From Hygrophila difformis (Eukaryota; Streptophyta; Magnoliopsida; Lamiales; Acanthaceae): a stretch of DNA of 64,000 bases. Shown piece by piece: positions 39,301 through 51,480 of this stretch (its first letter is position 1; each line of letters starts with the position of its first letter). The DNA is taken from assembly GCA_030278955.1 (NCBI GenBank), contig JAOANR010000003.1, forward strand, positions 18,437,050-18,501,049. The letters are read 5' to 3'. The notes below the pieces were generated by a model. The model was given only the letters and a program-made list of their open reading frames with translations, was not told where the DNA came from and made no database searches. The translations under genes and the position numbers were made by a program.

Positions 39301-39739
39301 TGGTACATGATAATTGATATGCATTGGTGATAACTGACAAGAACCATAAATTAAAAAGTAGATGTAGGTACCTCTGGTGGGTAATGGATCTTGGGGATTG
39401 TGAGACGGAATGGAAATCAGGAATCTTTTTGTGTTTGTGCTGAGTTTATTTTCAAGTGGTTGGGAGGTTTCACTTAAATTTATAGTATAAAAAACTTTTA
39501 TGATATGATAATGAGGAAGGGAAAGGGATTGGGTTTGTATAGGTGGGTTGTTGAATAATTTGGATCACAGAAATCAGTGTATAGAGAGTAGTAGTGTAGT
39601 ACAATAATGGAGGAGAGGGGAGGGGAGGGGACCGAAAGCTCTGCATTTTTTCACCACGCGGTAGTTGTCGGTGACCGGTGGGTTTGGGGACTCGGGTGCT
39701 TTGTGAGAGCTCCCGGGACTTGGGATCCCAGATGTATTA

Positions 39740-40191
39740 CTCCCTCCGTCCCATTAAAATTGGTCACTATTCCTTTTTGGGGTGTCCCATTAAAAGTGGC
39801 CACTTTCCCTTTTAAGCAAATTAGATTAACATAAGCATGATTAAAACCCCACAATAATGACAATTGTACTTTCTGCACAAAGTCCCTATATATGTTTAAC
39901 CATTAATATCTCAAAATGAGTATAAATAAAAATTATATAAAATATATATTCTAAACCTATACGATTAGACGATTCCAACAAGACCACACTTGACTATTTT
40001 TCCCTTTCTATATCATTACGATAATATTAAGTCAAAGTTAATTAATAAATATGTTTAAAAGTCAAATGTAATCATTATAAATTAGATGGATTGATTAGTC
40101 AAATTTACTCATACTACTTTAACTATTAAACACCACAACCTAAATTCCCGTGCCCAAAAGAAAGTGGTCACTTTTAATGGGATGGAGGGAG
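39740..40191. mobile_element. stowaway-type MITE
   Basis: 452 bases, starting CTCCCTCCGTCCCATTAAAA and ending TTTTAATGGGATGGAGGGAG, flanked by TA at 39738-39739 and 40192-40193. The inverted repeats extend ~30 bases (GGTCACT/AGTGGTCAC). It is non-coding. Confidence 0.85.
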
Positions 40192-40193
40192 TA

Positions 40194-40992
40194 GTATTTA
40201 GTAGGATTTTGGGGTCCACCTTGTGGTGTTGTGTTGGGGTCATATAGGTAGGGGCATCCCAGGATCTTGCCGTCCATTTATAGCTGGATACTAGTGGTAG
40301 TTTCCAGTGTTGCATTTTACCCAATCCTATGATGTGTGTGTGTGTCATGATAGTTACCATATGCCCATATATTTGTAAATTAACATTGAAAACAATTATA
40401 ATTGTACAAATCCTGCCAAAACTGGAATGGGGACTAGTCAAGTTTCCTGTATTTCAATTTTATAATTGGGGATTCAATTTTCCATATGGCCTCTATTCCT
40501 TGCGTGGCAAGACAAAGAGGACTGCTATATGTGTGATGGCAAATTGGCAATTGGTGATAGAGTAGAGTCTAGTAGATACTCATAGACTTACCTTCATTGT
40601 AGAGTTAATGAACCTTTAATTTTTTTAAAGTATTCATTGACTTATATGTATCGGCAAAAAGGTGTGGAGGTCCAAGTTACACAAATTACAAAGGGAATAA
40701 ACAGAGGGGATAGGGCCCGGGTAAGAATCAAATCTCCAACCTATGGTTGGAAGACATGAGAAATGATCAGTGGAGTCAAGTGTCATTCCCAATAAACTTT
40801 TAATTAAGTTTGTGTGATAGCACGTATCATGTATGTATGTGATTGAAGCACCAATAGATCGATGCGATGCTATGTATGCTCTATTTTCTACATATGTTTT
40901 ATTGGGACTCAATTAAATTTTGCTAATGACTTTTGTTTAGATACCTATATATGTCTTTAGGATTTGCTACGCATTTAGTGGAAATTCCGTAG
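40194..40992. other. intergenic, nothing firm
   Basis: No gene or clear repeat end was found. A (TG)n run lies near 40332. GGGCCCGGGTAAGAATCAAATCTCC near 40710 looks faintly tRNA-like on the minus strand, but no boxes, tail or flanking repeats could be defined. Confidence 0.4.
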
Positions 40993-41007
40993 CTAGGTCT
41001 TTTTCTT

Positions 41008-41825
41008 TTTTTTTTCGATAATAAGGAGGGCCGAAGCCATTTTATTGGAGGACTTGCCTCAAATGGGAAAACCCAATCAAATCATGAGCTAGAACATTAC
41101 AAATACAATCCGGGGGGCGGGGAAGATGCTCAACACCCAAAATCCAATGCCTATCTCGAATGAGAAGGTCAGCAGCCTTATTGGCCTCTCGTGCAATAGA
41201 AGAGAATTTGAGATCCCAACTTCTACTCTTGAGATCACGAATCTTGGAGAAAATAGGTTCGGACTGGCCCACAACATCATCATCATCATTGTTGATAATC
41301 TCCACAACCTGAGCGTTGTCTGTCTCAATCATCAAGCGCTTGAGACCTAATTCCCACGCCTCTTGAAGACAATAAAGGACTGCCCAAGCTTCAGTTTGTA
41401 AAGGATCAGCCGTAACAACCTTGGCCCTAATGCCACCCAACCAATCACCATTGTTGTTACGGATAAGAGCACCATGTCTACTACCAGAGACGCCAAAGCT
41501 ACCATCACAATTCCCTTTAGCCCAGCCATCAGGAGGATTAGCCCATCTGATGCGTTCCAATCTCCAGGTGGGTCTGCCCAACCTACTGGCCGACGCTTGA
41601 GCCATGCAAAATTGATCCCTAAGGCGAAGAATGATTGAGTGAAGATGATACCAATCGATGGACTTATTAGCATAAACCTCTTGACACCTAACCTTCCAAA
41701 TATACCAAGCTCCAACGGCGAAAAGAGTGGCGGTCTCAAAACCCACCCGAGTCGTCTGATGAGCAGCAATCCAATCACCAACTGGAAGAGTCCAAAAACT
41801 GTCCGAAACATGTCCTCTCAGATCC
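41008..41825 (-). mobile_element. 5'-truncated LINE with RNase H domain
   Basis: Reading on the minus strand, the end of a plant L1-type polyprotein is open to its stop at 41042. The RNase H (RVT_3) domain shows Asp in NCDGSFGVSG, Glu in QTEAWAVLY and Asp in IETDNAQV, and ends with EANKAADLLI. A ~20-base A-rich tail (T on the plus strand) is at 41008-41015. A 15-base target duplication CTAGGTCTTTTTCTT is at 40993-41007 and 41826-41840. The upstream reverse transcriptase is missing, as expected for 5' truncation at insertion. Confidence 0.88.
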
Positions 41826-41840
41826 CTAGGTCTTTTTCTT

Positions 41841-41993
41841 TGGTTACAATTGACGCTAGAGCATCTCTGAAGAGGTGATGTGAATACATGTCGCACAAAT
41901 TATAAATGAATAAAGGATTCGGACCCTCAACTATAAAATCAAGTCCTTCCCCTACTAGCTGTGTCGTCTCTTGGACTATGATAATTAATTTGA

Positions 41994-42028
<35 letters not shown>

Positions 42029-42773
42029 TGTTTATGTATTTTTTTTACGGTGACAAGTAATAACATCTGAGCTAGCCAAATAGGGATCTTCAATGCATCT
42101 CATTCTCAAGTGTAAAGTCCATGTGTCAATATTTCTTCGGAATAAAAATCATAAAGTTGCAATAATTTTCCTATTTTAGCAATTTAGTCTATAAAATTTT
42201 TGAATAATCCAGTTGGTCCTAAGTATGCACTTTTAACCAAAATAATCATTTTGTTTAAACTGACCCCTTGATAATTAATAATTACTAACATTTCGACCCC
42301 AGAACTTTAAATTCTTCATTTTAAATTTAATTTATCTATTTTATTTTACAATTTAATTAATGAATATAATACAAAATCTAAATACATGTAAGTAAAAATT
42401 ATAGGAAATAATAAATCCAAATAAAAATTAGAGAAAAATAATAAATCCAATACATTAATTTAAATTTTATTTTATGTAGGATTTTTTTAGAATATTATTT
42501 AATTTTATTTTTGAATTATTTTATAATTTAATTTAATATTATTTCATATGGTAAATAAATAAAACAGAATAAATTAAAGTGTATAATGAAAATTTTAAAG
42601 TTTTGGGTTGAAATTTATGATAGATTTCTAGAATGGTGGCTGCTTTGGATTTAAAAATAGTACTTACTAGATATTATAATACTAATACACGCAAATCATA
42701 TTAATACCAATCTACCACATTCCTACAGTAATTAAAAGTCCAAGTAGCTTATTATTGTATCAGTATTTATATC
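41841..42773. other. AT-rich intergenic DNA with a (TA)n microsatellite
   Basis: No gene. A run of about 15 TA units lies at 41996-42025. The rest is AT-rich without recognised elements. Confidence 0.6.
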
Positions 42774-42782
42774 ATTTTCAGC

Positions 42783-43311
42783 GGAAAAAAAACTCAAATC
42801 GTCCCATATTTTTCAAAAATTTCCGAAAACGTCCCTTAAAAATTGAATTAACTTAATCCGTCCCATAATTTTTTTAATCCTAGCCAAATCGGTCCCAAAT
42901 GCATCTTAATTGCCTTGGAAGCTGACGTGACACACAATTAGTGTGGTCAACGTCGGATTAGCTTGGTCAATGGTTTTTGGACCCGGTTCCTTGCTTACGT
43001 GGTGGTCCGGTTCAATGTAGACATGGGTGAAATCCCTAAATGTTTTCCCTCACCCCGCTGCTACCCCTCTCCCCCCACCCTCTCTCGCCTCCAACAACTT
43101 CGCCACCCAACCGCTGCCACCGTCGCCGTGCCGCCGCTCTCCCTCGGCCCTCTCCTCGCGGCTTACGTCTCTCTCCTTCCATCGTTGTCCCTCTCCTAAA
43201 CCTGTCGCTACACTCGCCCGCTGCCCCTCCTTCTACCGCCGCCCCCTACAAGCGCCGCCCTACAAGCGCAACTGCCGCACCGAACAGCCACCGCCCAACC
43301 ACACCCACTGT

Positions 43312-43385
<74 letters not shown>

Positions 43386-44251
43386 CCTTCACCCCTTCCC
43401 GTCGGTGCTATTCTCTCTCGCCTCTGCCGCCTTCCACGCCAGCCACGTCCTGCAAGCGCCGGCCACTACCCTTACGCGCCGCTGCCAGCGCCCACTCCGC
43501 CACTCACACAACTGTCCTTCCTCTAATTCGTATTTCCTTCATCACTAATTTCCAATTTATTATCTCTAGTATGAATTCATTATGTTTGTTGCTTGTTTAC
43601 AGTTTATGAGACTAGGGATCGGGGTATTGAAATTTAGGATTCTTGAGAGTTTGTCCAATTATGGATATTAGTGGGTGTTTTAGATCAGATTCAGGATTTT
43701 CTGATTTGCGTGTTTCCAACTGTCGAATTTGGGATTTTGTTTGTTTTAGATTATTAACTTTCTGATTTGGGTGTGGATGTGAGGGGGGACGCCGGTGTAC
43801 AATAATGTCGCCGGAGATGGTGGCCGGCGGGAAATAGGGAGCAATGTTTGGGCGTTGGTTAATCATTTCCGGAGGTTCTCGGAAATCGCTGGTCACTGTT
43901 TAGTGTCTCCCCAAGGTCTCTGTTTCATTTCTAAGTTGACGTGAAAATGGTGCCGGTGAAGTAAATTTGGGGATTTTGCTCAAATGTCCACATGGAGGTC
44001 CAAATAAATGAATCGGATAGACCGAACCAGCCATGTAAGCAATGAACCGGGTCCAAAAACCATTGACCAAGCTAATCCGAGGTTGACCACACTAATTGTG
44101 TGCCACGTCAGCTTCCAAGGCAATTAAGATGCATTTGGGACCGATTTGGCTAGGATTAAGAAAATTATGGGACGGATTAAGTTAATTCAATTTTTAAGGG
44201 ACGTTTTCGGAAATTTTTGAAAAATATGGGACGATTTGAGTTTTTTTTCCC
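42783..44251. mobile_element. non-autonomous MULE with ~240-base inverted ends
   Basis: 1469 bases. Both ends start GGAAAAAAAACTCAAATCG and stay complementary for about 240 bases. The 9-base target duplication ATTTTCAGC is at 42774-42782 and 44252-44260, as usual for Mutator. No transposase. The interior is GC-rich and unlike its surroundings: a Pro/Ser-coding CT-rich part (43030-43520) with a (CT)n run, and a block with GCCGGAGATGGTGGCCGGCGGG near 43810. These may be captured host DNA (Pack-MULE), but I cannot name the source. Confidence 0.88.
43312..43381. repeat. (CT)n microsatellite inside the MULE
   Basis: About 34 CT units in a row. It generates long Ser/Leu reading frames that are not genes. 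Confidence 0.95.
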
Positions 44252-44260
44252 ATTTTCAGC

Positions 44261-45424
44261 AATTAATTTATTTATTTATTTGAAACGATAATCAAATTAT
44301 AGGAATCTATTCACCCAAAAAAAAATTATAGGAATCTCTTTACGTGTAGAGTTCATACAACCTCATCTATAATCAATTAATCATGAAGCCTTTAATTAAT
44401 AGTCCACTCAACATTATCATATCATTTTTTGTCATTATATTTTACCATCATGTTATTTAAATAATGCAGTAGACTTTAGGGTGCTGACGGCATTATTGGT
44501 TGTATCTACAGATGGCTCCTCCAAAAAAAAAATGATGGCATTAAAAAAGTTGTCATCATATGTGATATGATGGCATTAATGACACATTATTTATATATGT
44601 ACTCGGACATCACATATATAATCATTAGTCAAATCATATTCACTCGACAAAAATGGTAGATGAATGCATGTGAAATTTCACATTGCCTTCACGTGCTGAC
44701 TGCAATTATATATGTGATGTCTGAGTATATTAAAGTGGCATTTCATTACAAAAATACTATAATCCTTTTTATATAGGTCCCATGTCACAAACATCACATA
44801 ACACAATGGGTGCATTACTTCGTGGACTTCCATTATTTCGGAGGCTTATCATAGTTGCGGATGTAGCCATCAGCACCAACGTAATCAACCCTTAATAATG
44901 TATTCTTGAAATAGATATAAGTATCCCTTAATGATATTTATAATATCACTGAAATCATGTGGCATAGTATTCTTGATATTTATAATATACTAATATCATT
45001 GAAATCATGTGGCATGGCGGTACTTATAATCCGTCATTGAGTTATACTACATATTTGGTAATCAATAAATTATGTGCGTCCTATTATTTGTATACTTAAT
45101 TAATTCTTATTTATGTCGTGGCTCATGACTTGAGGTTCTTTCTTGCTATAATGGTAACCGTACCGCTGCCTTTACACTTATGAAAACTAAAAAATAAAAA
45201 ATAAAGAAATTATAAAAATAATGTGTAAAATAAATGTACCAAAATAACACTTTTTTGGAAATGAAACACTATAGGGCTCTGAATGATATAACAACATTAA
45301 TATTATAACAACATAGGGCTCTGACAGTTTAAACAACATAAAATGGCAGAATACACATTAACATGGCAGAATACACTATAAAATGGCAGAATACACATTA
45401 ACATTATAACAACATCCCTATTTT
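44261..45424. other. intergenic DNA with short tandem repeats
   Basis: No gene. ATGGCAGAATACAC repeats three times between about 45343 and 45400, with AACATTATAACAACAT words around it. ATATCACTGAAATCATGTGGCAT-like sequence repeats near 44942 and 44992. GATGGCATTAA words repeat near 44533-44577. Confidence 0.5.
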
Positions 45425-45500
45425 TGTAACCAAGCGCAATTGGTCTGAATGATATAGGGCTCTGACAGTTTAAGCAAATGTTTCGGATTCGAGTCTTTGT
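45425..45500 (+). mobile_element. SINE 5' part, split by the copia element
   Basis: AAGCGCAATTGG (A-box-like, about 45433) and GGATTCGAGTC (B-box-like, 45485-45495) are spaced as in tRNA-derived SINEs. The copia element inserted five bases after the B box. The continuation is at 52398. The start and target duplication of the SINE are not defined. Confidence 0.5.
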
Positions 45501-46445
45501 TGTTGGAAAAAGGGGATTTTGAGCTCCTTTTTGCGTAATGACGATATTTAATTTGGATTAATTAAATAGCGTATACGAATTCTACGTTTCGCGTAGATTG
45601 TCGTAGTGTATTTATTTTCTCAAAACCGTTGTCGGGTGAGTGAGAAATAAGTGGTCGAAATGGGTCATTGAATGCGGCTAGTTGAAACGCTTGTATTTAA
45701 ATGGTTGTTAAAGGGTAGGTGAAAGTGGTGCGTCCCACATCGCTTAAGCAGTGGGAGTTAAATTAGTTTATATTGTTCTGCATGTTAGAAACAATTAAAC
45801 TAATACAGATTGATCAAGTGTGGGGGAAGCCCACACGCGCGCGCCCGTCCCGTCCCGTCCCGTCCCGAGCCGCGCCGCGCCGTCGCCCGTGCCCGTGGAC
45901 TTGGACTGGACTTGGACTTGGACTTGGATCTTGGTAATTGGTAATTGGGCTTTGGGTGGGCTTTGGGCCTGTCTAATTTTTTAGACAAAGTTTATTTGTC
46001 AAGCCCATGCGCCAAGCCCAGTCGTTGAAGCCCACTCTGATTTCAACACCCGTCACGAGTTGTTGAAACCATTTGAATTCAGCTGTTGAAAATCCAGCTG
46101 AAACCGCCCCATCAATGGATGCCGTCGGTTTCGTCTCGTCCAACGCCTATAAATGGCAGCAGGGTCAGGCTTAGGAATCATACTCTCATTTGCATCCTTT
46201 TTCTGCTGCATTCACCCTCTCCTCCCGACTCCCTCAGCTCTTTGTTTTTGTTCGCTGGTCGTCGGCGTTTGCGGTGCTGGTCGTCGGCGTTTGCGGTGCT
46301 GCTACGCCGAGGCATTCGTCGTTTTACCTTTGGGGACGTTCTGCCGTTGCCGGAGCACTACCGGGGCATAAACGTCTTGCGGGAAGAGTTCCAAACTCGA
46401 CTCGACGTTCATTCTGTGTTGCTGCATCCGTCCATTTTCCTAACA
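45501..46445 (+). repeat. 5' LTR of the Ty1/copia element
   Basis: 945 bases, TGTTGG...CCTAACA, preceded by the target duplication TTTGT (45496-45500). TATA box TATAAAT is at 46148-46154. A 22-base unit (GTCGTCGGCGTTTGCGGTGC...) is doubled at 46258-46301 but single in the 3' LTR. The GGACTT repeat near 45900 also differs in copy number. Only about half a dozen substitutions separate the LTRs, so the insertion is young. Confidence 0.93.
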
Positions 46446-46458
46446 AGCGCAAGACGTT

Positions 46459-49400
46459 TATGATGGACGGTTCCACTGCTGCCGCCACCGCCTCCGCTGA
46501 CGTCTCATTCGTCGCTGCTGCCGCCGCCTCCGTTCCCATGCCTGGGTCTGTCCAGGCGTTCGCTGCCGTTACCCCAACCGCAGCGGTGCCGTCAGTGCTG
46601 ACCACTGCCACTGTCCTTCCTCCACCCGTGACGCTGCCGCTGCCGTTGCCGCTGCCGACGGCAGACCCAAACGCTACCGTCGATCAATACTTGCTTGATC
46701 CAACGACGGCCTTCCTGCCCCCGTCGCCGACGCCTAATTCTGGCGGGTTTGTATTGCCCAATTCTGGGCAGTTCATTTCTGGACATTCATTTGGAACTGT
46801 TACGTTCCAGCCCAACGCTTCGGTTGGGGCGTCTCTGTCTTTTTCAGGACAAACAGTCGGGATTACACCCGCAGGACTTAATAATATAAACACCGGTTTG
46901 CAACCGGGCGGTGGGCCGCTGAACACTAGTTTGCCAACTTATGTTCAGTCGGAGCCGGCCTTCGTGCCGGGCGTTGGGCCGTCAACGGGTTCTGTCCCTA
47001 TGGCGCTGCCTAGGTCATTTGGAGTGGCCGAGAAGCCGTCAAAGTTTGACGGGCGTGATTTCAAGACGTGGCAACAGAAGATGCTGTTCTATCTGACCAC
47101 TCTTGGTTTGGCCGGGTTTTTGAGGAGCAGCCGGCCGTCCGTGTCTGAGATGGAGACCGATCCTCAGAAGCTCTTCGCCAAAGAACAATGGGTTCACGGT
47201 GATTTCATGTGTAAGAACTTCATTCTGAGTGCTCTCACGGATCCTTTGTACGCTGTGTACTCTGCTGTAAAAGGTGCAAAGGAACTGTGGATTCAGTTGG
47301 AACGGAAGTACAAAACGGAGGATGCTGGTACTAAAAAGCATGCCGTTTCCAAATATCTGGGTTTTCAGATGGTTGACGGGCGTTCAGTGGTTGAACAAGT
47401 TCAAGAGTTTCAATTACTGATACATAGCGTTCACGCTGAGGGAATGCAATTGCCCGATGCGTTTAACGCTGCGGTTGTGATCGAGAAGCTGCCTCCTTCG
47501 TGGAAAGACTTCAAGAATTACTTGATGCACAAGCAAAAAGAAATGTCCCTTGAAGATCTTGTTACACGGATTAGAATCGAGGAGGATAACCGCAAGGCCG
47601 TGTCAAAGAGCCATTCCATGGAGGCTAAGGCGAACTTGACTGAAACCGGTAAACGCAAGCAGCCGACCGCTGCGGGCAAAGGAAAAGCGGTTGCCGATGG
47701 CCAAAAGAGGAAGAAGTTCTCCGGGAATTGCTACAACTGTGGCAAGGTTGGGCACTTTGCCAATCAGTGCCCAAAGCCGAAGAATAAGAAGCCTGCTAAG
47801 CCTGCCTCTCATATGGTACAGGCTGAACCTGAAGGTTGGGAAGACAACCTTTGTGCAGTGGTGTCTGAAGCAGTATTGCATATTGATGATGCTAAAGGTT
47901 GGTTTGTTGATACCGGGGCTTCGTGTCATGTGGCTGCCAACAGGGAGTTCTTTACTTCATACCGGACTGTTGAAGGCAGAAAGCTGCACATGGGAAACCA
48001 AGCATCATCTGATGTGGTTGGCGTTGGAAATGTGATACTGAGGCTGACTAGTGGCAAAAACTTGACTCTGAAGGATGTGCTGCATGTCCCTGATATCCGG
48101 AAGAATTTGGTTTCTGGTTCGCTGCTAGTTAGTAGTGGTTTCAAACTTGTTTTTGAGTCTGATAAGTTTATCATGACTAAGTTTGGAAAATTCCTTGGTA
48201 GAGGCTATCTCACCAATGGTCTTTTCAAGTTTAATGTAATGGCTAAACGCCAAGTTGTTGAGCAAGCTTCTGGTAATAAAATTGAAGGTTCTTCTTACTT
48301 GCTTGAGTGTTTTAATTTATGGCATTATAGACTTGGACATGCAAATAAAAATGCTATAAAGAGATTGGTAAATTTAAATTTACTTAAGGAAATGGAATTC
48401 AACGATAAAAACAAATGTGAAATTTGTGTTGAAGCGAAAATGACAAAACCTCAATTTCCAAGTGTTGAAAGAAATACTAAACCCCTGGATTTAATTCATA
48501 CTGATGTATGTGATTTTAGATCTTTGCAAACTCGGGGTGGTAAAAAGTATTTTATTACTTTTATTGATGATAGTACTCGTTATTGCTATCTTTATTTGTT
48601 GAGAAGCAAAGATGAAGCTATTGAAGCTTTTAAAAACTTCAAGCTTGAGGCTGAAACTCAATTGAATAGCCGAATTAAGGTTATTCGGAGTGATCGAGGA
48701 GGAGAATATGTTGCTCCATTTGCTGAATTGTGTGCCGAATCCGGAATAATTCATCAAACTACAGCGCCATATTCACCACAGTCCAATGGTGTTGCGGAAC
48801 GCAAGAACCGTACGCTAAAGGATATGATGAATGCCTTGTTGATTAGTTCAGGGTTACCCCAGAACTTGTGGGGGGGAAGCTGTTTTAACAGCTAATTATA
48901 TTTTAAATAAAATACCTCACAAAGGTAAGGAAGTAACACCTTACGAGTTATGGAAAGGTAGAAAACCTTCTTTCAAATATCTCAAAGTGTGGGGGTGTTT
49001 GGCTAAAGTTGAGGTGCCACCTCCTAAACAAGTTACAATCGGCCCCAAAACAGTTGATTGTATCTTTATAGGGTATGCCCTCAACAGTAGCGCGTATCGT
49101 TTCCTGGTACATAAGTCAGAAATATCTGGTATAAGTGAAGGAACGATAATTGAATCAAGAAACGCCGTGTTTTTTGAAGACATATATCCCTACAAGGATA
49201 GAGTGGAATGTTCAAATAAAAGAACGTTTGATGAAGCTACGAGTTCTGATCAGCCGAAGCAAACTGACAAGGGAAGTGTTTCTCCTGAACCAGTTGAACT
49301 TCGTCGTAGCCAAAGGGCGAAAGTGGCTAAAACTTTTGGTCCAGATTTCGTCACTTTTATGTTAGATAACGAGCCAAGAACTGTGAGTGAAGCTCTGGCT

Positions 49401-50918
49401 CGACCAGATGCTGCGTTATGGCAAGAAGCCATAAACAGTGAGTTAGAATCCTTTATGCAGAATCGCACTTGGGTTCTTACTGATCTACCGAAAGGTTGTA
49501 AATCCTTAGGATGTCGTTGGGTCCTTAAAAGAAAGTATAAAGCCGATGGATCGATCGATAAATACAAGGCTCGCCTTGTAGTTCAGGGCTTTAGACAAAA
49601 GGAAGGAGATAATTATTTTGATACTTATTCTCCGGTGTCTAGAATCACCTCCATTCGAGTGTTTCTCTCGATTGCTGCACTGTACAATCTTGAGATACAT
49701 CAAATGGATGTTAAGACTGCATTCTTAAATGGTGATCTAGATGAAGAGATTTATATGAATCAACCAGAAGGCTTTGTTGTTCAAGGACAAGAGCATAAAG
49801 TTTGCAAACTGGTTAAATCTCTGTATGGTCTGAAACAAGCGCCTAAGCAGTGGCACTTGAAGTTTGATAATGTGATGTTGTCAAACGGGTTCAAGTACAA
49901 TGAATGTGATAAATGCGTTTACTACAAGGGAATAACAGACAATTTTGTTATAGTTTGCTTGTATGTAGATGACATGTTGATCATGGGTAGTGACTTGAAT
50001 ATGATTAATCAGACCAAGAACATGTTAAAAAGGAATTTTGACATGAAAGACATGGGTGTAGCCGATGTCATATTAGGGATAAAAATCATAAGACATCCCG
50101 AAGGGATTGTTCTTTCTCAGTCTCATTACATTGAGAAAGTATTAAGTAAATTCAACGCTTGTGATAGTCGTCCGGCAAAGACGCCTATGGATCCCAGTGA
50201 AAAGTTGAAAGTAAACAGGGGTGAACCTGTTGCTCAAGAAGAGTATGCAAGAATAATTGGTAGTCTAATGTACTTGACTAATTGTACTCGCCCGGATCTT
50301 GCATATTCAGTTAACAAACTGAGTAGATATACTAGCAATCCAAGTCGTGAGCATTGGAAGGCTATTATGAGAGTCTTGAGATATCTGAAATATACTCAAG
50401 AGTTGGGGTTACATTACACGAGATATCCTCCTGTTCTTGAAGGGTACTCTGATGCCGATTGGATATCAGAGAAAAGTGATTCATTATCCACAAGTGGTTA
50501 TGTATTCATGATTGCGGGAGGGGTTGTGTCTTGGAAGTCACAAAAACAAACGTGTATAGCCCGATCCACCATGGAATCTGAATTCATAGCTTTAGATAAA
50601 GCTGGTGAAGAAGCCGAATGGCTTCGAAATTTCCTCGAGGAAATTCCATGTTGGAAGAAACCTGTGCCAACAGTAATGATACACTGTGATAGTCAAGCAG
50701 CTATTGGCAGGGCACAAAATGAGATGTATAATGGTAAGTCGAGACATATCCGTCGTCGACATCATACCGTTAAGCAATTGATCTCTAGTGGGGTGATTTC
50801 TCTAACTTATGTGAAATCTGGAGATAACCTAGCGGATCCGTTAACAAAAGCTATCAACAGAGATCAATTTTGCAAATTGCGAGAGGGAATGGGGTTAAAA
50901 CCCACACCTAAAGAATGA
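46459..50918 (+). pseudogene. Ty1/copia gag-pol polyprotein with one frameshift
   Basis: Gag starts near 46459 ([11 protein letters not shown]), only 14 bases after the LTR; the frame is open back into the LTR. Order: Ala/Pro-rich N-terminus, UBN2-type gag domain ([14 protein letters not shown]...), CCHC knuckle [14 protein letters not shown], protease [10 protein letters not shown], integrase zinc finger (HYRLGH...CEICVEAK) and core ([23 protein letters not shown]), reverse transcriptase with YVDDML, and RNase H ([20 protein letters not shown]). One extra G in a seven-G run at 48870-48876 shifts the frame, so the first part stops at 48893-48895 and the rest is open from 48987 to 50918. All else looks intact. 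Confidence 0.92.
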
Positions 50919-51480
50919 TTACATTTGTAACCCAACCATGATGCGTGGAGATCCCACAAACTTGGTTCAAAGGGACAACTAAGACGTATGATTTCAAATG
51001 TGAAAACACTTTCGAAGAATAATCTTCATCATTTCCCTCAGAAGCAATGATGAAGTGTTTGATGACTGTCTGTGGTAGAGGTTGAGTTTAATGACTCTTA
51101 ATGATTCTGGAACTGTGTGTTCATATAAGTATGACAGGATACTTGGTTGAATCACCTATATAAGTAGAAGTGTGGCCGCTTCAGTAGAGACTTATGAATC
51201 CAAAGGGGGTATCCATGGCCTGGAATGGAACCAAACGTGAGAACGGACAAAGAGTCTGAAAAGTTACTGATTCTTTATTATTGGACCAGTATACGTTGTG
51301 GGGGATAGTTCAAGAGTAAAATCACTACGCCGCCTGTATACTCGATAATATTGATATGGTTTAAGTTCAAAGCCAAAAACTACTTAAACCCGTGCAGTAA
51401 CCTTTCTTTAAAGAAGGAGTCGGGGTATTTGCATCTGCATTGCATTCACTGCTGCTGTTATTTCCACTCATGTGGGGGAT
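50919..51480 (+). other. copia 3' untranslated region and polypurine tract
   Basis: 562 bases without coding sequence between the polyprotein stop and the 3' LTR. The polypurine tract is GTGGGGGAT, ending at 51480 directly before the LTR. Confidence 0.8.

Noticed and set aside
41826..41896. N-terminal part of the 284-residue minus-strand frame over the LINE
   Set aside because: It lies beyond the LINE's target duplication, so the first residues are chance sequence fused to the truncated LINE.
43027..43609. Pro/Ser-rich 173- and 189-residue proteins
   Set aside because: Two overlapping frames driven by CT-rich low complexity and a CT microsatellite inside a MULE; no start context or conserved domain.
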